This document shows positions 31,813 to 43,700 of a DNA stretch of 64,000 bases, piece by piece. The stretch comes from Strongylocentrotus purpuratus. Lineage: Eukaryota; Echinodermata; Echinoidea; Camarodonta; Strongylocentrotidae. The first letter of the stretch is position 1; each line of letters begins with the position of its first letter. A model generated the notes under the pieces. It was given only the letters and a program-made list of their open reading frames with translations, did not search any database and was not told the origin of the DNA. Location: assembly GCF_000002235.5 (NCBI RefSeq), contig NW_022145599.1, positions 3,975,677-4,039,676 on the forward strand, given 5' to 3'. Made by a program: the position numbers and the translations under genes.

Positions 31813-32032
31813 CAGACGCGGATCCATGATTTCTTAGGGGGGGGGGGGGTAGTGTGCTTTAATTTTTTTGTTTGCCCTCGAAAATTTAAAAAATCGCACC
31901 CCCCCCCCCCCCCCTCTTGAGCGCCAAAGGGGGGGGGTGCGATTTTTCAAGTTTTCGAGATCTCCAAAAAAGGGTTACATTAACGTGTTTTTACACGTTT
32001 TTTTCCCAGGGGGGAGCCTGGATCTGCCACTG
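31813..32032. mobile_element. 220-bp hAT-like MITE with perfect 8-bp target duplication
   Basis: Inverted ends CAGACGCGGATCCA and TGGATCTGCCACTG; identical flanks ACTACAGT at 31805-31812 and 32033-32040. The inside is G- and C-tracts around an internal hairpin. It lies about 250 bases upstream of the SDR start codon, so it may be close to the promoter. Confidence 0.92.
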
Positions 32033-32227
32033 ACTACAGTTAACACGTTCGCCCCCGCCCCGTGTATTAAATCATTTTCCTGTATGTGTATGAATTATAG
32101 TGACGAATAATAATCACGAATCCTTAATTTTTCAAATCTCCTAGAGCCATTGATTAATGTATATTAGAAGTTTAAGTGACGAACATTTGTCCCGTAACAA
32201 TGATAAGCGCTTCTACGGATTGTTTAC

Positions 32228-32674
32228 CAGTGGCGGATCCAGGGGGGGTTGGGGGGTTGCAACCCCCCCCCCCTTGGGCGGCCCCCCCCCCCCAAAAAAA
32301 AAAAAAAAAAAGGAAAAAAAAAGAAAAAAGAAAGAAAAAAAGAAAGAAAAAAGAACGCACGCTGGAGAGAAACCCTTTCAAGTGCAAATATTGTGAGAAG
32401 ATATTCAACTCATCTGGTAACTTAACCAAACACATGATAACTCTGGATATAACTATGTATTAAACTGTTACTTGATTTAAAAAGACGTTATCATGCACTG
32501 CTTTTTATGGTCTCCATTGTGTTAATAGATGCCAGGAAAACATCACTTACGGGGTTCAAATAAACACCCAAAAAAAAATCGGCTCGCCGCTTCGCGGCTC
32601 GTGGACGATGCTCCGCATCGTCATTATTTTGGTCAAACCCCCCCCCCCTTAGCAAAAAGCTAGATCCGCCCCTG
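32228..32674. mobile_element. hAT-like MITE with captured zinc-finger fragment
   Basis: Ends CAGTGGCGGATC and GATCCGCCCCTG are related inverted repeats. TGTTTAC stands directly before the left end and again at the right end, overlapping its last two bases, so the target duplication is nearly intact. G-tracts, poly-A and a GCTCGCCGCTTCGCGGC hairpin fill it, together with the zinc-finger piece at 32352-32462. Confidence 0.82.
32352..32462 (+). pseudogene. C2H2 zinc-finger fragment inside the MITE
   Basis: Reads RTHAGEKPF, the linker between fingers, then after a one-base frameshift KCKYCEKIFNSSGNLTKHM. Spacing C-x2-C-x12-H fits a C2H2 finger, but the second His is replaced by Leu. A host or viral-independent zinc-finger gene must have been the donor. 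It is not functional here. Confidence 0.8.
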
Positions 32675-33330
32675 TTTACAGAGACCTCAGGAAATAAACA
32701 TACAACCTCGAGCCAAGTTGTCTCGTATTATGCCGAGATCCTCTTTAGCCGTGCACGATTCCTGTGAGACACGCTGTGAATTCATGAAAAAGTGCAGGAC
32801 ACAAATATAACGTTTGATTATGCAAATATTATTTATGCATGTAGGTAATGATAAAGAGAAGGTTGAAATAGGCTGATATAGTACTACTCATCCCAGAAAG
32901 AGTTGCATTAATAAGAAATTAAGGATTACGATTTAGATCGAATTTCTCTCACCTTTTAAATCCAGAACCAATGGCCAGAGAGGCCAGTCTTGCGAGATAA
33001 CCTATTCCTTCCCCGGGACTCACTTCATGAACTTATGGATACGTCTATAAACGTGTTGGATGAAATGCGTTTTACAATAAAAGAACGATGATTAGAATCC
33101 AAATGTGTTCAAAGATCGGTCGATATGATATTTGTTTATGTAAATAAGGGACCTTGGGATTGTGTTCGAAAATGGCGGACTATGAACCAGGCAGGTTTCA
33201 TTTTGGTGAGTAGAGTTCAGGTCAAAACCTCAAAAAACGCATTTGCGATGTTTAATGCCAGAGATCACTTTTCGGCAGTAGGCTATTTACGTAATGTAAC
33301 CCAGGTTAATATATATGTACGTACGTCTTT
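32675..33330. other. No gene recognised
   Basis: AT-rich sequence. 33125-33330 has an open frame without family features. Confidence 0.4.
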
Positions 33331-34635
33331 GTGAAGTGCCTCGATACAAATTATTTCATTCACCTGTTATACTTAATTGTATCTCAATAGCCAGAATGCG
33401 AATTGCATGCAGTAGTTGTTGCTATACTGTATAGGTAAGACAGAGACGCTTGCCCTATATACATGACAACACAAAATGTATGCAATTAAAAAATTGTGTA
33501 AGAGGAGAGTTCGTTTTGTCAATGATATTTTAGAGACAAATGGTTATTTTTTTTTCTCTCTGGAAGATTTCCAAGATACGTATAATATTAAAATAAATGT
33601 TCTCTTTTCATCATGAATTATGCGATGCAATTAGAAAAGGGTTTAGCAATTGTACTTCTTTTTAAAGGGCGCCACAACCCCTTTTACCAGATACAATGGC
33701 ATTGGTTATGAAACGTATTAAAGGATGTTCACATATCTATGCAATTGTCTTAAAGAGAAGGAGGGGTAAATGTAAAAAAATTCTTAAATGGAAATGCATT
33801 TCGGACCTAAATCACAAGAGTTGGAAAACATATTGTTCCATTGGATTTAATTGTACCATTGATGTGGTTTCTACGATGGTTTCAGTTTAAGGTTTTCCAG
33901 CGTATATTATATACCAATGATTTACTGTTTAAAATTAATATAGTCCCAAGAGAAGAATGTACATTTTGTAATAAACAGAGCGAAACAGTTTTACACCTGC
34001 TATGTGATTCTACGCATTATAAACATAAACGAAATTATTTGGGATAGGTTGGAACACTGGATGTATACTAGAACCGGAAATAGAATGATATTTCCACTAC
34101 AAGATAAATTATTTGGTTTAAGAGGTTCAAATAAGTATGCATTGAATGGTATATTGATGTGGTGCGACAGATGGGTAAACATGCAAAATAAAGAAAACAT
34201 TGCCCAACTTTGATAATAGTAGAGTTTCGATTATAAATTATTTCAAAAAAGTATATTGCAGATTCGAACTGTAGAATTAATAAGTTTACAAGAAAATGGT
34301 TTCAATTCAGGACTTTGTTTATAAAAAAGGATTTTTTTTTTCTGATTAAAAAAAAAGAAATCATTAGCAGTGGTCACAACAAAGTAGTTGTATATAGCCC
34401 AATAATCAAAGGATAATACGTCTCTTTTATATTGTTCTTCCTGTTTTTTCATTCACCTGTTACGAATAATGTATTTTAATAGTCAGAATGAGAATTGCAT
34501 TCATTCGATATTGCTAGGTAGGACAAACATTCTTACTTGCCATACCTAACATGTATGTAATTCGCATTCTGACTATTGAAATACAACTATTCGTAAGAAA
34601 TGAATGAAATAATTATTAACGAGGCACTTAAAGAA
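33331..34635. mobile_element. Inverted-repeat element enclosing a LINE fragment
   Basis: AAGTGCCTCG and ATTATTTCATTCACCTG at the left are repeated inverted at the right (GAATGAAATAATTATT, CGAGGCACTT). The right side also contains a hairpin of about 165 bases (34445-34610; arm GTCAGAATGAGAATTGCAT). No target duplication was found. The LINE fragment 33660-34215 lies inside. Confidence 0.65.
33660..34215 (+). pseudogene. L1/Tx1-like LINE C-terminal zinc-binding segment
   Basis: WFQFKVFQRILYTNDLLFKI, then CTFCNKQSETVLHLLC, the Cys-x2-Cys...His...Cys zinc-binding pattern at the end of L1/Tx1-type ORF2 proteins. A frameshift follows, then DRLEHWMYTRTGN in another frame. Related to 14479-14640. Confidence 0.82.
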
Positions 34636-34639
34636 TAAT

Positions 34640-34800
34640 GCAATTACCTTGATTTTTCTGTCTTTGAATTATTGTTAAATAACGAATTGTAAATATGTTT
34701 TTCATTTTTTTAATCAAATCTCTGTAAATCATGCATGCAATTCAGCCATTGGCTGCGATATGTTGATGAATAAATACCATACCTTACCTTACCTTACCTT
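34640..34800 (+). mobile_element. LINE 3' end with CCTTA tail
   Basis: GATATGTTGATGAATAAATACC followed by ACCTTACCTTACCTT. This arrangement of AATAAA and a short repeat tail is typical of LINE 3' ends. Confidence 0.6.
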
Positions 34801-35384
34801 GATTTCATTGCAAAAATGGCTCATTGAATTAACGCTTTATCAAATGGACTGAAAATACTGCGAATTGGCCGGGAAAACCTATATCATCGTCACCTCTATA
34901 ATTATATCCTTTTTCTATAACTTTAGATTCCTTATGCCCTGCTCCTTCTCTCTACTACTTTCTTCAAAGTCGTTCCATCACTAACCTTTTTCCGTTTGTC
35001 CCTTTGCCTTTCTCTCTATCTAAAACTTTATTTGTCTTTCGGATTTTCATGTTCCATTTAGTCTATCCTTGAAAAAATACAACTAATTCTTCCTCTTTTC
35101 CTTCCCTTCTCATTTCCGCTATTCCATCATTTCCGTCTATCAGGTGGTCCATATTTTCTCTTCCTCCCCCATCTTTCTCTCTCGCTCTCTCTCGCTCTCT
35201 CTCGCTCTCTCCCTCTCTCTTTCTTTATCCCCCTCTCTGTTCCTCCCTCTATCTAGCTCACTCTTTAACAACACAAACTCACACACACCCGCCTGCTAAC
35301 TACATTTTGTTTGTTACATTTCCGTTCTACTGAAAAAGCATATGCAAAAATGCGTATCCGGACACCTACCCCCAATTACCCCCT
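34801..35384. other. Pyrimidine-rich sequence without genes
   Basis: TC-rich with (CT)n at 35178-35225. No coding signal. Confidence 0.5.
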
Positions 35385-35610
35385 AGGATAGTTGTCCCGG
35401 GAGTAATTGTCCTAGAGGATGGTTGTCGTAGGGGGTAGTTGTCCGGGGTAGGTGTCCTAGGGGGTAGTTATCTGGGGGTAATTGTCGGGGGGTAGTTGTC
35501 CTGGGGTGATTGCCCTAGGGGGTAATTGTCCTAGGGGTAGTTGTCCTAGGGGGTAGTTGACTGGGGTGGATATCCGAGGGGTGGTGGATTTCCAGGGGGT
35601 AGGTGTCCTT
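35385..35610. repeat. GTAGTTGTCCTAGGGG minisatellite, locus 1
   Basis: Irregular tandem units of 13-17 bases. The same sequence family forms the array at 42995-43365. Confidence 0.9.
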
Positions 35611-35689
35611 GAACCACAAAAATGGTATCAAAAAGTCGCGGTTGGCAGTCAGCAACATTGACACATTATATATATTTACAATTCAACAA

Positions 35690-37000
35690 AACAAATGAAA
35701 TCATATTACAATCTTACATCTTAAATCTTTTATAGAGGAATAATCATGATCAATATTAATCACACACTTATGTCAAGGAAGAGGTATATCATTGCAGCTC
35801 ACAATTCACATACAATACATATTTTAAAAAGACAATTGTAAAATCTAGAACTAGAACGTTGTTCTTCAAGCATCAGTTTAACATGACCTATATCATTACA
35901 TTTACCATTAGAATTCAATATTTAGGCCAAAAAAGTGTAACAATCGTGAAAGGAAAAGCACTATAGTTTAAAAGGGCCTGTATTATTACATTTACGATCA
36001 AAATTCATTGCTTAGGTAACATAACAAAAATTAAAATGTTTAAAGACAGTAATATGTAATCAAGTATGTGATGCTATTAGAGCATCAGTTTAAAAACATC
36101 ACAGATGTATATGTGCAAACTTTATGAATTATGTTATCCACGCAAACGTTAGAATAAAAGGAATATTTTTTATTTCACAAAAAATAGTATAATCTAATTT
36201 CCTACTCATTGTTTCAAACACATCAATTGTACATAAACTGTGCTTGAAACTACATAATGACGAAGAATTGTGAATATATACGGGTAATATATAATATATA
36301 ATGAATTTGATGACGGATGTATGCAGATACGGATATATTCGTAAAATAATTTTAACAGCTCTCCTTGAATAATGAAATGAAATATGTACATAATAATGAC
36401 TGTGCAAACCTAATATTTAGTTTCCAGTCATACTTAATTAAATTTACGGGCAAAAAAGTATTGCTTGCTCCATTATATATACTTTTAATTTGTCACAGGC
36501 ACTTTATCGCAGCAAAAGAAATGAACATTTTAGAAGAAAAAATAAGTTCCAACTACAATTGCACACTATACATGATTGTCTCTCTTGCAGCAACGTATAT
36601 ATTACGTCATGGTTGTTTGAGCAGCTTGAAAGGAGTAGTTCCTTCTTACATCTTATATATTTTATATAAGAATGATCATAATCAATATTAATCACAGCTT
36701 ATGTCAAGGAAGCCAGTAAGATTTTCGAAACCGTGTCATATATTGACTCGGGAAACTATTCCTTTAAGTGCAGCATTTTAATATTGCAAGCTTTATGTCA
36801 TAACAACCTCATCGTAGTTCACATATATAATACATATTTTACAAAGACAATTATAAAATAAAGAATGTTATGTTCTTCAAGCATCAGTTTAAAATGACCT
36901 TTATCATTACATTTACCATTATAATTCAATATTTAGGTAACGATTGTGAAAGGTAAAGCATTACAGTTTAAAATGGCCTGCATTATTATAAAACAAAAAG
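35690..37000. repeat. AT-rich tandem duplication about 1 kb apart
   Basis: 35697-35990 and 36640-36985 share AATATTAATCACA, TTATGTCAAGGAAG, AAGCATCAGTTTAA and ATTTACCATTA in the same order. Non-coding. Confidence 0.75.
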
Positions 37001-37061
37001 TTTTAGAATTGTTAGTCATACCTACCGTACTTTGTTATGATATATCTTTTTCATTTTTAAA

Positions 37062-37352
37062 ATTTGATGTCAAAATTTCATTTAAAATGTATCACAATGT
37101 GAAAGAGGATGTCTTTTAAAATACATTTTCTGCAAGGATTTTCAAAACAAATGTGTTTGAAGTAAAATATTGATAGAAGAAAACAAACTTTAGGTTTTCT
37201 ACGTACAACAGAAAATCCTCATTACGAATTCTTTCAACAAATATCTTCAAACACATTTTTTTTTTTTTTTTTTTTGCAGAAGTGTATCGTAACTAACATC
37301 CTCTTTCACGTTATGATACAATAATTTATCTAAGTGAAATTTTGTCATCTAA
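37062..37352. mobile_element. MITE-like inverted repeat
   Basis: TGTCAAAATTTCATTT and GTGAAAGAGGATGT on the left, and their complements (ACATCCTCTTTCACG, GTGAAATTTTGTCA) on the right, form arms of roughly 50 bases around an AT-rich middle. Confidence 0.7.
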
Positions 37353-37576
37353 TATTTGGCGAATTTGGGGCTCTCAACACTGTAAACGGGCTTTAATACG
37401 ACTCCTTTTAAGAAAAACTAGATTTCCTTCTCTGTTTTGGTTAAGATAAAACATAATTATAATTCTTTTTATTCTACATCTGTCATCTAGCAAAATGGAG
37501 GAATAGGATGTGCAAGGCATAGGCGAAAGTTAAAATTTGATTCAATTGAATTAGCAGACATTTATGGGGTGTATTT

Positions 37577-37707
37577 TCATTTTTTTCTTCCCTCTGGAGA
37601 TTTGGAGATATAGAGGAATACAAAGAGCAGGACCGTTGCGAAGCTTTGGATCAGACCGAGCAGGATGAAGGCTTGATCGTAGCTCCCGAAATGGTCAAAC
37701 AACCAAC
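37577..37707 (-). CDS. MCT last exon: TM12 and C-terminus
   Basis: Acceptor CTCTCTTTGCCAG, 131 bases. It encodes WLFDHFGSYDQAFILLG, TM12 and SPEGRKK, stop TGA at 37579-37577. The short C-terminal tail is basic. Confidence 0.92.
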
Positions 37708-40700
37708 CTGGCAAAGAGAGAGAGAGGATGAATAAGAATATCAACAAAAATGATAAGAGATGAGATGTTATAGGCGAGAGTATACGACCTTAATATATTT
37801 GCAAAATAGAGAAAAAATAAAACGGACTTGTGCGACCCGCTTGGACGTAAGTGGCGTTAACCTCAACCAGGGTTAGGTCCTTCATGTGGAGAGTTGGCCA
37901 CATACGGCGTCTATTTTCTTCACACAACTGTTTAGCCACTTCAGTCAAATATACTGAGCGAACAACTAGAGAGTCTAACATTACTCTTCGTGGTATTTTT
38001 GGATCGCTAGAGCTGAACATAGACTTTGATTATTGTATTGCTTTGCCTCAATATTTATATTTATAAAGTTAAATAATAGGACAGAATAAATACCGAGACT
38101 CGAACCAACAACTCCCAAGATTGTACGCTATCCTTACCGATTGAGCCAACGATAAGTTGATGGATGCAGCGTTCGCATGATTATTATAACCCTTTCACTA
38201 ACCCTAACGGTTCTAGGCTCTTCGCGAGCGGTTTCATTGGATTCTTTTTCGCGAAAATGGCTAAACAGTTGTGGCACAGTTGTATACGTCATGTTTGTAC
38301 CGACTACAACCAAGCTGGCTAACTTATGTCTATAGATGGCTCTTGATCTGCTAGGGTTTGAAACGCATTGATTAACTATTGGCGGCAAAATTGGGGGGGG
38401 GGGAGGGTTGCAGAAACCAAATTTTAAACAGACAAAACTTAAAACAAAAACTGTCGAATAAAATTAAAGGACATAACTTTTCGCTTTAATTAAAAAGTTA
38501 TCCATTAGCTTTTGTTGTGAACAAAGAAGGAATTTTTTTGTTCATGTGTATTTTTTGTTAGGGGAGGGGGGGGGGGGACTGCCTACAGTTTTAAGCCCTT
38601 AAACCTCCTTCATTCTTGTTTGTGCAGATCGTCGAGACATTTGGGTTTCAGTCCGCTACCATGTTGGTAATTTAATGTTGATTGGAAACTTTGTTGGCAT
38701 TCTTCTGATAAGAGTTAAATGGCATGAATATGGGCTACATCCTCAAATACAGTCAACTAAATCATGGTATGTAACCACAGGGTACCTAAAAGAAGGCCTA
38801 CTCACTGTCTATTTATTTGATTTAATTTTGCTTTTGTTAAAGTGTGTATGTTTCCCATCAATCTGGAATACTTTCAAGGCAAATTTGACACTGATAATTT
38901 GAAAATTCCTATTTCTGTAACTGTAAGCAAACTCATGAGGTACCTGTAATGAAACCTGCAGACATCCGTCCGACTCCTGCGAAACCGTACGACCATCCTA
39001 GAGCATTGGGGAATCTTTCCATACCGATGGACTGCTTGATCACAACTACGGCGATTGGGAAGAATACACCACTGGCTGCACCGTAGGTCAGTGATCCCAC
39101 CATTAACGAAGCGTAGTCGTTTAAGACAGGATCTAGCAACATGGGCAACGCTGACACGAACGAACCTATGGTGAGAAGTTGGGCAGCAGTAAGCAGTTTA
39201 TAGTCGACAATCAACCCGTGCCCAGCCCGAGTAACAATGTTTGACACACCGGCTATAGAGGCTATGAAGGTAGCTTCGAGAGGCGCTATTCCTTTTTCTT
39301 CGGCGTGAGGTATGAGATATATAAGCCAACCCATGTAAACAAACCGCCCGCAAAATTGCACGATCACGAGTATGACGAAGAAAACGTCTTTAAACAAAGA
39401 AAGCCCAAGTACAGAAATGCATCGATTGGCCCTTGACTTGGCTTCGTCTTCGTCTTCATCGTGGGTTTCAAGTTTGTTGGAGTATTCGTCCGAATCGGTA
39501 ACGATAGGATCTCCTGGATCTTCTGCGTCCTCTAAAAGGCGAGCCCTGTCTTCGTACCTATCCCCAGATTCACTCTGCTCTACATGTTGCATTTCTATTA
39601 ATTCACTAGATTTCGTATGGCTGTCTTCAAAGCGATCGTTTGGCGATAAAGGTCCATTGTTTTCGACGGATTTGTATTCAATCTTGTCCTTTCTTCGTCG
39701 ATCTGATCGCTGATCAACTCGGAGAGGACGCAAGAGGGCACCACATACACTAACATGGAAACCCAGTGCTCCTAATATCATGAGACCACCTCGCCATGTG
39801 TATATGTCTATAAGGACCTGGGCTACCGGTGCGAGGACCAGGATTCCTACACCAGACCCAGCATATGATAGACCGTTGGCCAGGCTATAACGCTTGTCGA
39901 AATAATGGCCTACCATCGTAAGACTGGGCGTCAAAGAAAGACCAAGACCGATACCTAACACAAAGAAAATAAATGGGTGAAACTTGTTAGTGCTTTATCT
40001 ACAGGGGCACCTTCATGTTTATAAAATCATATACATAATTTGATATTGTACAAAGAGAAAATTAAAAAGGCCCTTACTCAATCCTTTGTCATAACCGGTC
40101 GCGTACCTCTTTGCGTCTGCTCTCTACGACAAATTTTGTAGAAAATCCTTGCGTCGGACCCACGGGTCTACACGTTTCTTCAAAGAACGCAGAACACTCA
40201 ATCGGCTGCAGAATGTTTTCTTAACGACATGTCCAAACCTACGTTTCTTGATGAGCGCACGTGACACGCGCGCAGCCGTTGTAGCACAAGGCAGTTGTAA
40301 GATACCTGTACGAGGGGTGGGAGTTCACCTATTGGATTCTTGCAGGTGAAGGGAATGTATGTTTGTGAGAAGGTGTCTACACCTGACCCGACATATGATA
40401 GACCGTTTGCCAGCTCAGGCTATAACGCTTGTCGAACTAATGGCCTACCATCGTAAGAGTGGGCGTGTGAAGGGAAAGGCGCCCACGGCGAGATATTGTA
40501 AGAAGGATGTGGGATACTCAAAAGTTGGCCTACGATCCGACCGCGGTTCTGGACACGCACAATGTAAAAAGACGCACGGCGGGTTGTGACCATTTCATTA
40601 GGGAAACATTTGTTTATATCAGATTTGTAAAGAAAAGGTTTTTCATATAGTATGGAGCCGAAATCAGCGTTTTTAGTAAAGAAAAATTGTTGCAACTAGA

Positions 40701-43700
40701 AAAGTATTCTGTACAATGTCATATTCAACCTACCTATTAACAACAACAAGTATTGTTCCTTTTTATTATTAACTCCTCAAATATGTCAAGGAGCATCTTA
40801 TATTTATATAAATTATACGATTCGAGGATATCAAACGCTATTAGTAGGGCCATCAAGGTCACCTGTGACATTTAACATTATCAGGCATTCATTCTTACAA
40901 TGATCACATCTATCCAATCTTTCAAATTTGTTAAATGCGATGTAATCAATTAATGAAATGTATGTCTCAGATAATCATAAGCAGGTGCAAATGATTTGAA
41001 GACGGAGGGAAGACTGAATCTAGTTTCATGATTTTGCCATTAGCCGGAGAATAAAAACATTTATTTAATTCCAAGTGGAAAATTAGGAAAAATAATCAGA
41101 TTACGTGATTACCTGAAATCGCTAGACATATTGCGAGTTGGCTGACTTCGACCGTAAAAGCAGCAAGTGTAAGGCCGAGTCCAGCAAAGAAACCCCCGAC
41201 CATAGCGACAGGCTTACATCCAAAGCGTCTGCATAAAGGACCGCTTATCAAACCTGAATCAATATTGATAGTTAAAAAGAACATACAATTTATATTTCGC
41301 ATCCATTATTTCCATAATTTTATTAAACGAATTCGTTTTCACTGGCTGCCTGCCGTAGCAAAAAAGAACAAACTCCATTTCGTTGACGATCAGCCATGCA
41401 TAATAAAATTATGGAAATGCAAGCATTACTTTAAACAAACAGAATTGTCTTATTCCTGGTTCATTTTTCCTGATTGAGGTGTCATATGAAAGGACAGAAA
41501 ATGAACGCTCTCGAAATGTGATTTTCTCTTTGAAATTCAGATACCGTTCGCCAAATGACCATTTCTTCATTTAATTGTTTTTAACCACTCATGCGTGAAA
41601 TATGCATCATATGAGTTGCATCAAATGAAAGAGGAGGATCTAAGCTTTACACATATGTGTTATTTATTAATTATAATTGTGATTAAGTTACAATAAAACA
41701 TCGATAATTCTCGGTTTCGTTTTTTTCTGGGACGCACTGTATATTCAGATGAATCATGCTAACGACACAGAGAGTACCGGTGTGCGGCGCCACTCCAGCC
41801 ATGCCGAAAGGCCACTTATCCCAGACGGGTAGAATATAGAGGCCTATCAAAAAAGAATAACCAAAAGCACATCCCCATCCAGCCCGCCAGCGCGCCACTC
41901 CAATATTCGACAAAGCTGACGACCGCCGAGCATTACGTCAGCACTTCGGTACACCCGCCGGTCGCAAAGTCTACCGCAAGTCTACCAGCTCAAAGTAACA
42001 ATAGAGCCTATACAATAGAATAGGTACACCGTGAAACCATTCAAGTAGCAGGCTGAAGGGGGTAAGGCCATTCAGAACCAACATCCCCGAGAACTAGGCC
42101 TGTGCGACGCCACTCCAGTACTTTACAAAGCCGAGTGGGAAGATAATTATCGTTTCATTCGTTTTTAAACGAGTGCATTTGTTAGACCAATTTGTCACAG
42201 GTAGATTTTGAATGCCACTACATGTCTTACAAAAAGTCCAGTCCAAAGTTTAGTACCAAATCCTATGGAAATGTAGAGACGGCAATCGTTGTAGGAAAAA
42301 GTCGTTAGTTGAATATCAGATAGCAATTAGAAAATGTTGAGAAAGGCAGTGAAATCCGACGTCAGGGAAGAAAGGGATAAGAAGTGGGTCAGTAAAACGC
42401 GACAATAGGGACTTTTAGATTTGCGTGGACTGATACGTGTGACGTCCATTCAAGTCAGTGCATTAAAAGGACGTCGATCGTAGCAATCCACGTTGTCGTT
42501 CGGCAATTCTAAAAGTCCCTATTGGCACTCCCTGTATTCCGAAATCTACAAAGGTTGGGGAAGCGCCTAAGAGGCAAAATGTGATCTTTGCAACAATACG
42601 TAAGCACCAAAGTCATGTATTAAACCATTGTCAAACGATGTTAACTCAAGGCCACTACACATGTATATTATTGTGTATTGATTATTGATAGAAGTAATTA
42701 CATGCATTAGATAATCTTGTTATTTGCCTGATGACCTTAATTCTACCCTTTTTAAATATTCTTTGAGCTCGATAAATGTTTCCATATTACATATAATTGT
42801 CGTAGTATTCTAAGCAACTTTGATGGTATTCTGCTTTGTTGAATAGTCTGAATTTTCAGTTTTCTGTTATGGGAGTAACTGAAACTTGGCTGAAAGACAA
42901 CTCAATATTGTGCAATATTCAAGGATTTAGCTTCTTTACATAATAGTAGAGCTGAGAGGAGAGGAGGACAATAACCACTCATAGGGTAATTATGAATCGG
43001 GGTAGTTTTCCTAGAGGGTGGTTGTCCTAGGTGGTAGTTGTCCGGGGGTAGTTGTCCTAGGGGGTGGTTGTCCTAGGGAGTAGTTAGATGGAGGGTAATC
43101 ATCCTAGAGGGTGATTGTCCCGGGGGTAGTGGTCCTAGAGAGTAGTTGTCCGGGGGTAGTTGTCCTAGAGGGTGGTTGTCCTAGTGGTAGTTGTCCGGGG
43201 TAGTTGTCCTAGGGGTGGTTGTCCTAGAGAGTAGTTAGTTAGGGGTAATCATCCTAGAGGGTGATTGTCCCGGGGGTAGTGGTCCTAGAGGCTAGGGTAG
43301 TTGTCCAGGGGTAGCGGGTACTCGGGTAGTTGTAGAGGGTGGTTGTCCAGGGGGTATGTGTTCTAGAACCCTCTCATGCATATCTCCTTTCTAATGCACA
43401 AATCTCCTTCATCATCTTCTTCTCAACCCCACATGCAGCTCATCCATTTGAATTACTTTCTGTACCCCCGATCTCTCACTTCTCTTTTGGCGTCGTCTTC
43501 TTTTTGTATTGTTACCGTGTTCTCCTATCTTTGGCATGTAAAGTATTTTCTAGTTTTTTTCTCGTCTCTGTTGGCATCCATTTTTCCTCCCTATTTCTAG
43601 TTCCTTTTTGTAGTTACGAATTCCGAAATTCGATTTCTCATTATTCCTAACTATCATTTGAGGGGTTCACAATATTATTGTACTATTATTGCTTTTTAGT

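Noticed and set aside
37790..38020. Additional MCT-associated exon candidate
   Set aside because: No acceptor/donor pair in phase and the large exon joins directly to the last exon in frame.
41683..41913. - strand frame MSNIGVARWRAG with hydrophobic stretch
   Set aside because: Lies in an MCT intron, no signature, no fitting splice phase with neighbouring exons.
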